NCBI GenBank assembly: GCA_002946415.1
Contig: NJPS01000008.1
Coordinates: 62,001-126,000 of the forward strand
DNA length: 64,000 bases
Origin: Rutstroemia sp. NJR-2017a BVV2
Taxonomy: Eukaryota; Ascomycota; Leotiomycetes; Helotiales; Rutstroemiaceae
Direction of reading: 5' to 3'
Part shown: piece by piece, positions 63,104 through 64,000 of the stretch
Layout of the letters: each line of letters opens with the position of its first letter
How positions within the stretch are numbered: the stretch's first letter is position 1
The notes under the pieces: model-generated
Told to the model about the DNA's origin: nothing
The model's input: the letters and a program-made list of their open reading frames with translations, nothing else
Databases searched by the model: none
Made by a program: the position numbers and the translations under genes

Positions 63104-63280
63104 CCTCGTTTCCGGCACCCCTCCTTCCTTTTCTCGAATTTGTTTCCATACATGTACAATACTACTGCACACCACACTTGTCCATGATAATTGATACCCA
63201 AAGAAAAGGACCATCTTCAAAAAGCTGCTGAGCAGCAATTGCAACTTCATCGGATAATTAGAAAGAGAGCCTCAACAAAA

Positions 63281-64000
63281 ATGACGGTCAGCGTTTTCTC
63301 CGTCCCAATCTTCTTCGTTGTGTTCCGAGAATCTCTAGAGACCGTGGTTATCGTTTCTGTTTTACTCGCTTTCATTAAGCAGAGTTTGGACGGTTCGGAG
63401 AAAGATGCACAACTGCGCAAGAAGCTATTCTGGCAGGTAAGAACTGGCTGGCCTTTGGAGGAACTTTAGTTCTTTACTAAACATCTGAAAAGGTCATCTG
63501 GGGAGCACTGGCTGGACTTCTTCTCTGTTTGATTATCGGCGGTGGCCTGATTGGAGCCTTCTATGGACTGGGTAAGGACAATTGGACCACCACCGAGTAC
63601 TACTGGGAAGGCTCTTTTGCAATCCTCGCATCCGTTATTATCACCTTAATGGGTGCTGCGCTACTCCGCGTGTCCAAGATGAAGGAAAAGTGGACAGTCA
63701 AGCTCCGAAAACACTTGGAGCCCACTGAATCGACCAAGAAACGGAGATGGTATACTAGTTGGGTGGACTTCAAAATCTGGGGCGAGAAGAACTTCATGTT
63801 TGTTCTCCCCTTCGTCACTGTCCTTCGAGAAGGTCTGGAAGCAGTCGTCTTTGTTGCGGGAGTTTCTTTCTCGACACCGGCAACAAGCATTCCTCTTCCT
63901 GTCGTAGTTGGCCTAATCGCAGGGCTCGTGGCAGGATATGCCATATATAAGTAGGTGTTCCTCTTAATGAAACGTTCCACGACACACCCGTTGACCAACA
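63281..64000 (+). CDS. FTR1: high-affinity iron permease Ftr1 (partial, runs off the window)
   Basis: Plasma-membrane Fe3+ permease that works in a complex with Fet3. Exons seen are 63281-63436 and 63493-63950. A GTAGGT donor at 63951 follows, and the rest lies beyond 64000, so about 204 residues are visible. The start [17 protein letters not shown] is the standard Ftr1 opening. The two iron-binding RExxE motifs are present: Arg16-Glu17-Ser-Leu-Glu20 (RESLE) and Arg164-Glu165-Gly-Leu-Glu168 (REGLE). Hydrophobic helices flank both. It shares a promoter region with the divergent FET3. Confidence 0.93.

Larger units (their letters stand above)
61534..63280. promoter_or_regulatory. shared FET3/FTR1 divergent promoter, 1.75 kb
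   Basis: Head-to-head intergenic region between the ferroxidase and the permease. It contains three exact ATCWGATAA motifs (listed separately), one near-copy ATCTGATGA abutting the middle one, and CCAAT boxes at 61851 and 62845. No coding region is supported. Co-regulation by iron through SreA (GATA factor) and HapX/CBC is inferred from established Aspergillus biology. Confidence 0.65.

Overview
The window is nuclear chromosomal DNA of a filamentous ascomycete. Nearly every gene is split by short GT-AG introns of about 45-150 nt. The proteins are fungus-specific types: a Pma1 proton pump, the Fet3/Ftr1 iron uptake pair, a Pho80/PREG cyclin, Nrd1/Seb1 and a Pho84-type phosphate carrier. Gene spacing and protein style suggest Pezizomycotina, most likely Leotiomycetes (Helotiales). 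That placement is an impression from the proteins, not a computed one. I saw no tRNA, rRNA, CRISPR array or intact transposon.

Left part (1-20.2 kb): a UDP-sugar transporter (Yea4/SLC35B4 type, +), EMC10 (-), a Pho80/PREG cyclin (-), GID5/ARMC8 armadillo protein (+), a Pho84-type phosphate transporter (-), the tRNA deaminase subunit TAD3 (-) and a Puf4-like Pumilio protein (-, five exons with an 876-nt intron and a 21-nt microexon). Middle (20.2-36.9 kb): a gene-poor gap, then RPC2 (RNA polymerase III, +) and EMC7 (+). Next comes an accessory stretch with two related C2H2-like zinc-finger genes (-), neither of which reads through as one clean frame, and a small MARVEL-domain membrane protein (-). 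Right part (36.9-64 kb): O-acetylhomoserine sulfhydrylase (+), a peroxisomal acyl-CoA synthetase ending in AKL (+), plasma-membrane H+-ATPase (-), the Yhm2 mitochondrial carrier (-), Nrd1/Seb1 (-), mitochondrial citrate synthase (+), and the divergent ferroxidase FET3 (-) / iron permease FTR1 (+) pair. FTR1 runs off the right end.

Functional links: FET3 and FTR1 form the high-affinity reductive iron uptake complex and share a 1.75-kb promoter with three exact ATCWGATAA motifs (the SreA/SRE-type iron repressor site). PHO80 and the PHO84-type carrier, regulator and target of one phosphate pathway, lie about 5 kb apart. EMC7 and EMC10 belong to the same ER insertase. Citrate synthase and the citrate/2-oxoglutarate carrier lie 6 kb apart. 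The acyl-CoA synthetase has a peroxisomal signal and two CCGAGG (FarA/FarB-type) motifs upstream.

I rebuilt every exon model by hand and checked that the reading frame stays open across each junction. Splice sites without a strong consensus are marked. I found no clearly new multi-gene system. The best leads are the iron promoter, the broken zinc-finger pair, and the microexon structures.
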